Source: Ignavibacteria bacterium (GTDB taxonomy: Bacteria > Bacteroidota > Ignavibacteria > Ch128b). Taken from it: a DNA stretch of 45,761 nt. Below the pieces are notes generated by a model that had not been told where the DNA came from, searched no databases, and saw only the letters and a program-made list of their open reading frames with translations. Positions 43,900-45,761 of the stretch are shown here, one piece after another. Position 1 is the first letter of the stretch. Each line of letters starts with the position of its first letter. The stretch is from the NCBI GenBank assembly GCA_026415235.1, contig JAOAHM010000060.1, positions 1 to 45,761 on the forward strand. Reading direction: 5' to 3'. Position numbers and translations under genes: made by a program.

Positions 43900-44320
43900 C
43901 CGTTACTGGTTTAACAAGCGGTGCAAGACAAGGCTTTCCATTCTCATCGAGACTTACAAATGTTAAATATGCTGAGTTTGTGTGTTTAACTTCACCTGTT
44001 TTGATATTTTCAGCGAATACTTTTACTCCAACTTCCATGGAGGTGTTAAAGACACGATTTACTGAGGCTTTAAGTATAACTAATTCGCCAAGTCTTATTG
44101 GATGATGAAAATCAATTTTATCAACCGATGCAGTTACACAAACTCTGTTTGAATGACGAGCTGCAGCAGTTGCTGCACAAATATCAATCCAATGCATCAA
44201 TCTACCACCAAGCAAATTTCCGAGCTGGTTAGTATCGTTTGGTAAGACCAGTTCGGTCATCACCGTTTCAGAGTCAGAAACTAATTTAACTGGTCTTCCT
44301 TCTTCAATAATTTCTTTCAT
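43826..44320 (-). CDS. Acyl-CoA thioesterase (hotdog fold, YciA/BFIT type)
   Basis: A 164-residue cytoplasmic hotdog thioesterase hydrolysing acyl-CoA to free acid and CoA. Typical segments are LPNDTNQLGNLLGGRLMHW, the catalytic D46 in HWIDICAA, ASVDKIDFHHPI and NSAYLTFVSLDENGKP. Substrate chain length cannot be read. The ATG overlaps the bamD stop as ATGA; the 3' end is overlapped by the next gene. Confidence 0.92.
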   Translation of the reverse strand: MKEIIEEGRPVKLVSDSETVMTELVLPNDTNQLGNLLGGRLMHWIDICAATAAARHSNRVCVTASVDKIDFHHPIRLGELVILKASVNRVFNTSMEVGVKVFAENIKTGEVKHTNSAYLTFVSLDENGKPCLAPLVKPVTDDQKRRYEQALVRRGYRIEQAKKS

Positions 44321-45072
44321 GATTTGATTTTTTCGAGTTGTTCAACAATTTTTTCAACATCTTTTTTGTATTCACCACTTGGAAAACGTCTCAAATATTT
44401 TTTTGCTTCTTCTAATGCTTCTTTCTTCCGAGCTTTCTCAACTAACAATTTAATTTTATTATATAGTGCAAGCGATGAATACTTGCTGTCAGGATATTTT
44501 TCAAGCAAAAGGTCATAATAAATAATTGCAGATTTTGTATAATTCATTCTTCGATATTGTTCAGCTGTTTCAAAAACTTTTCGTGCAAGTTTGTCATTAA
44601 GCTCGATAATTTTTTTCTCAGCTTCTTTAATTCTTGGATCTTGCGGGAAAAAATCAATGAATGCTTGATATTCCTCTATTGCTTTTTCTGTAAAACTTTG
44701 ATCAAGAGTATAATGTGGTGACAATTCATAGTAAGATTCAGCTAACATAAACTGAGCATCTTTTACATATTCACTTGTTGGATAATCTCGAATTAACTTA
44801 CTGAACTCATATGCAGCTTTAATATATTCACCACGTTTGAAATAACTATAAGCTAAATAATATTGGGCATCGTCAACAATTCCTGTACCTGAGAATTGTA
44901 TCATAATGCTTTCAAAATCACTTATAGCTTCTAAGTAATCTTTTTTATCGAATTTAGTTTTTGCTAAAGCGAATCTTTCCTCAGGTGTAAGTGAAGATAA
45001 GTCTTTTGAACCTGAACAACTAAAAAAGATTATTGATACCAATAGTATTGTTATTATTTTGAGTGGTTTCAT
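44317..45072 (-). CDS. bamD: Outer membrane assembly lipoprotein BamD
   Basis: A 251-residue lipoprotein, the TPR component of the BAM complex that inserts outer-membrane beta-barrels. Lipobox IIFFSC (C19), then TPR repeats: YLEAISDFESIMIQF, ARYYLAYSYFKRGEY-type (AQYYLAYSYFKRGEYIKAA), AQFMLAESYYE, IEEYQAFIDFFPQ and AIIYYDLLLEKYPDSKY. Length fits BamD. It sits 38 bases after the unknown membrane protein gene and is coupled to the thioesterase. Confidence 0.93.
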   Translation of the reverse strand: MKPLKIITILLVSIIFFSCSGSKDLSSLTPEERFALAKTKFDKKDYLEAISDFESIMIQFSGTGIVDDAQYYLAYSYFKRGEYIKAAYEFSKLIRDYPTSEYVKDAQFMLAESYYELSPHYTLDQSFTEKAIEEYQAFIDFFPQDPRIKEAEKKIIELNDKLARKVFETAEQYRRMNYTKSAIIYYDLLLEKYPDSKYSSLALYNKIKLLVEKARKKEALEEAKKYLRRFPSGEYKKDVEKIVEQLEKIKS

Positions 45073-45110
45073 CTTTCAAAATTAAAATTAATTTAAGTCA
45101 AAAACTAAGA

Positions 45111-45671
45111 TTACTTGCTTCTTACTGTGAAAAAAAGATAAATAATCAAACCAGTTACACTTGTAACTATAGCTGGTTCTACTAATTTTCGCCAGAATGA
45201 AATAGAAGGTAATTTCTCGGTGCTTTGTGCTTCAAAATTGATTGTTGAAATGGGAATTGTATCAGAATATACCTCTTGAAAGTTATTGTTGAAAATTATT
45301 TCTCCATTGGTATAAACTATATAAGTCAAATTCACTGAAATTTTTCTCTTCAACTTTTCTTCACTAAAAATCGGGAATGATACAATTTCTGGATATTCTA
45401 AATTAAAATCTTTTATAATCACTTCTAATTTGTTCTTTGAAGAAGCATCAACATTAATCTTGCTTAACAAATTTGATTTGATTATGGGAGCGAGTTTTGA
45501 ATCATCAGGAAAAATCTTTAATTGAATTGAACTTATTGAATTACTCATAAAAAAATCCTGAATGGGAACTGATGATTTTTCAATTAACCCATTCAGGATT
45601 TCAATTTCGTTTCTTGGTTGACTAATCAGCGAACTCAACAATATGAGAATAAATACAAAAATAAATCTCAT
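45111..45671 (-). CDS. Unknown envelope protein with N-terminal signal and C-terminal membrane segment
   Basis: A 186-residue protein I do not recognise. It has a signal peptide (about 1-17, ending LISQ) and one predicted membrane segment near the C-terminus (PAIVTSVTGLIIYLFF, about 166-181) followed by a short basic tail TVRSK. The middle (SIQLKIFPDD, KLEVIIKDFNLEYPE, LTYIVYTNGEIIFNNNF) suggests beta structure with a small periplasmic domain. Position between htpX and bamD suggests envelope maintenance. Its ATG lies 6 bases after the htpX stop. Confidence 0.75.
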   Translation of the reverse strand: MRFIFVFILILLSSLISQPRNEIEILNGLIEKSSVPIQDFFMSNSISSIQLKIFPDDSKLAPIIKSNLLSKINVDASSKNKLEVIIKDFNLEYPEIVSFPIFSEEKLKRKISVNLTYIVYTNGEIIFNNNFQEVYSDTIPISTINFEAQSTEKLPSISFWRKLVEPAIVTSVTGLIIYLFFTVRSK

Positions 45672-45677
45672 CTAAAC

Positions 45678-45761
45678 TTAAATTCTTCCTTCTGCAATAA
45701 GTCTCAATCTTTTAATTCTCTCTTCAATAGGTGGATGAGTTGAGAACAATTTCATAATTGA
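45678..45761 (-). CDS. M48 peptidase HtpX-like, C-terminal end (partial)
   Basis: The last 27 codons of a minus-strand gene running out of the window at 45761. The sequence KLFSTHPPIEERIKRLR is the conserved C-terminus of M48 metalloproteases such as HtpX, an inner-membrane quality-control protease. The catalytic HExxH part lies outside the window, so activity cannot be judged. It is the most upstream visible gene of the run that continues to ccmF. Confidence 0.85.
   Translation of the reverse strand, partial: SIMKLFSTHPPIEERIKRLRLIAEGRI

Overview
The window is a strongly AT-rich chromosomal segment from a member of the Bacteroidota/Chlorobiota group, most likely an Ignavibacteria-like organism. 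The evidence for this is a PorX-type response regulator, a secreted protease with a type IX secretion (T9SS) C-terminal sorting domain, an S46 dipeptidyl-peptidase, a two-subunit 2-oxoacid:ferredoxin oxidoreductase and several Bacteroidota-typical small proteins. Shine-Dalgarno (SD) sites such as GAGGTGA and AGGAG are frequent, which fits Ignavibacteria better than Bacteroidia. Three promoters match the Bacteroidota pattern TTG-N20-TAnnTTTG. No tRNA, rRNA, insertion sequence, CRISPR array or prophage was seen. The segment reads as ordinary, densely packed core chromosome.

Layout. The left edge (1-450, minus) is the C-terminal part of a glycosidase-like gene that has lost its 5' part. Then come a secreted M14 carboxypeptidase (829-3408, +) and a minus-strand operon for an exported lipoprotein (DUF1684), an exported MetX-like alpha/beta hydrolase and an S9 peptidase (7185-3465). 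malQ (7614-9110, +) stands alone. A seven-gene minus operon (14685-9243) encodes a rhomboid protease, a small lipoprotein, a pyrimidine-nucleoside phosphorylase, a DUF2905 membrane protein, PorX, TsaE and TsaB. gdhA (+) has its own promoter and terminator. nrnA-pepA, korA-korB, nadE-dsbD, a lone S46 peptidase and an MqnD-like gene follow on the minus strand. The plus strand then carries a compact shikimate operon, aroF-aroB-aroDE-aroA-aroK (29232-34543), and a small YHS-domain protein. The right side is one long minus-strand run: htpX (partial), an unknown membrane protein, bamD, an acyl-CoA thioesterase, an FG-GAP-like secreted protein, an MXAN_6640-like metalloprotease, then ccmA-B-C-D-E-F. 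The ccmD gene is a 47-codon GTG-start frame.

How the genes fit together. The protease complement (M14, S9, S46, M17, M48, rhomboid, MXAN_6640-like), glutamate dehydrogenase and 2-oxoacid:ferredoxin oxidoreductase point to use of peptides and amino acids: peptides to glutamate, to 2-oxoglutarate, to succinyl-CoA plus reduced ferredoxin. MqnD (futalosine menaquinone route), the Ccm cytochrome c maturation genes and DsbD indicate a respiratory chain with c-type cytochromes. PorX and the sorting-domain protein indicate an active T9SS.

The most notable observations are the Cys-type CcmE (CxxxY instead of HxxxY) in a ccm operon without ccmG or ccmH, the AroD-AroE fusion beside an N-terminally short AroA, the probably leaderless nadE transcript, and a perfect inverted repeat abutting the ribosome binding site of the YHS gene. 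I found no clearly new multi-gene system. All family assignments are from reading the sequence, with no database search.
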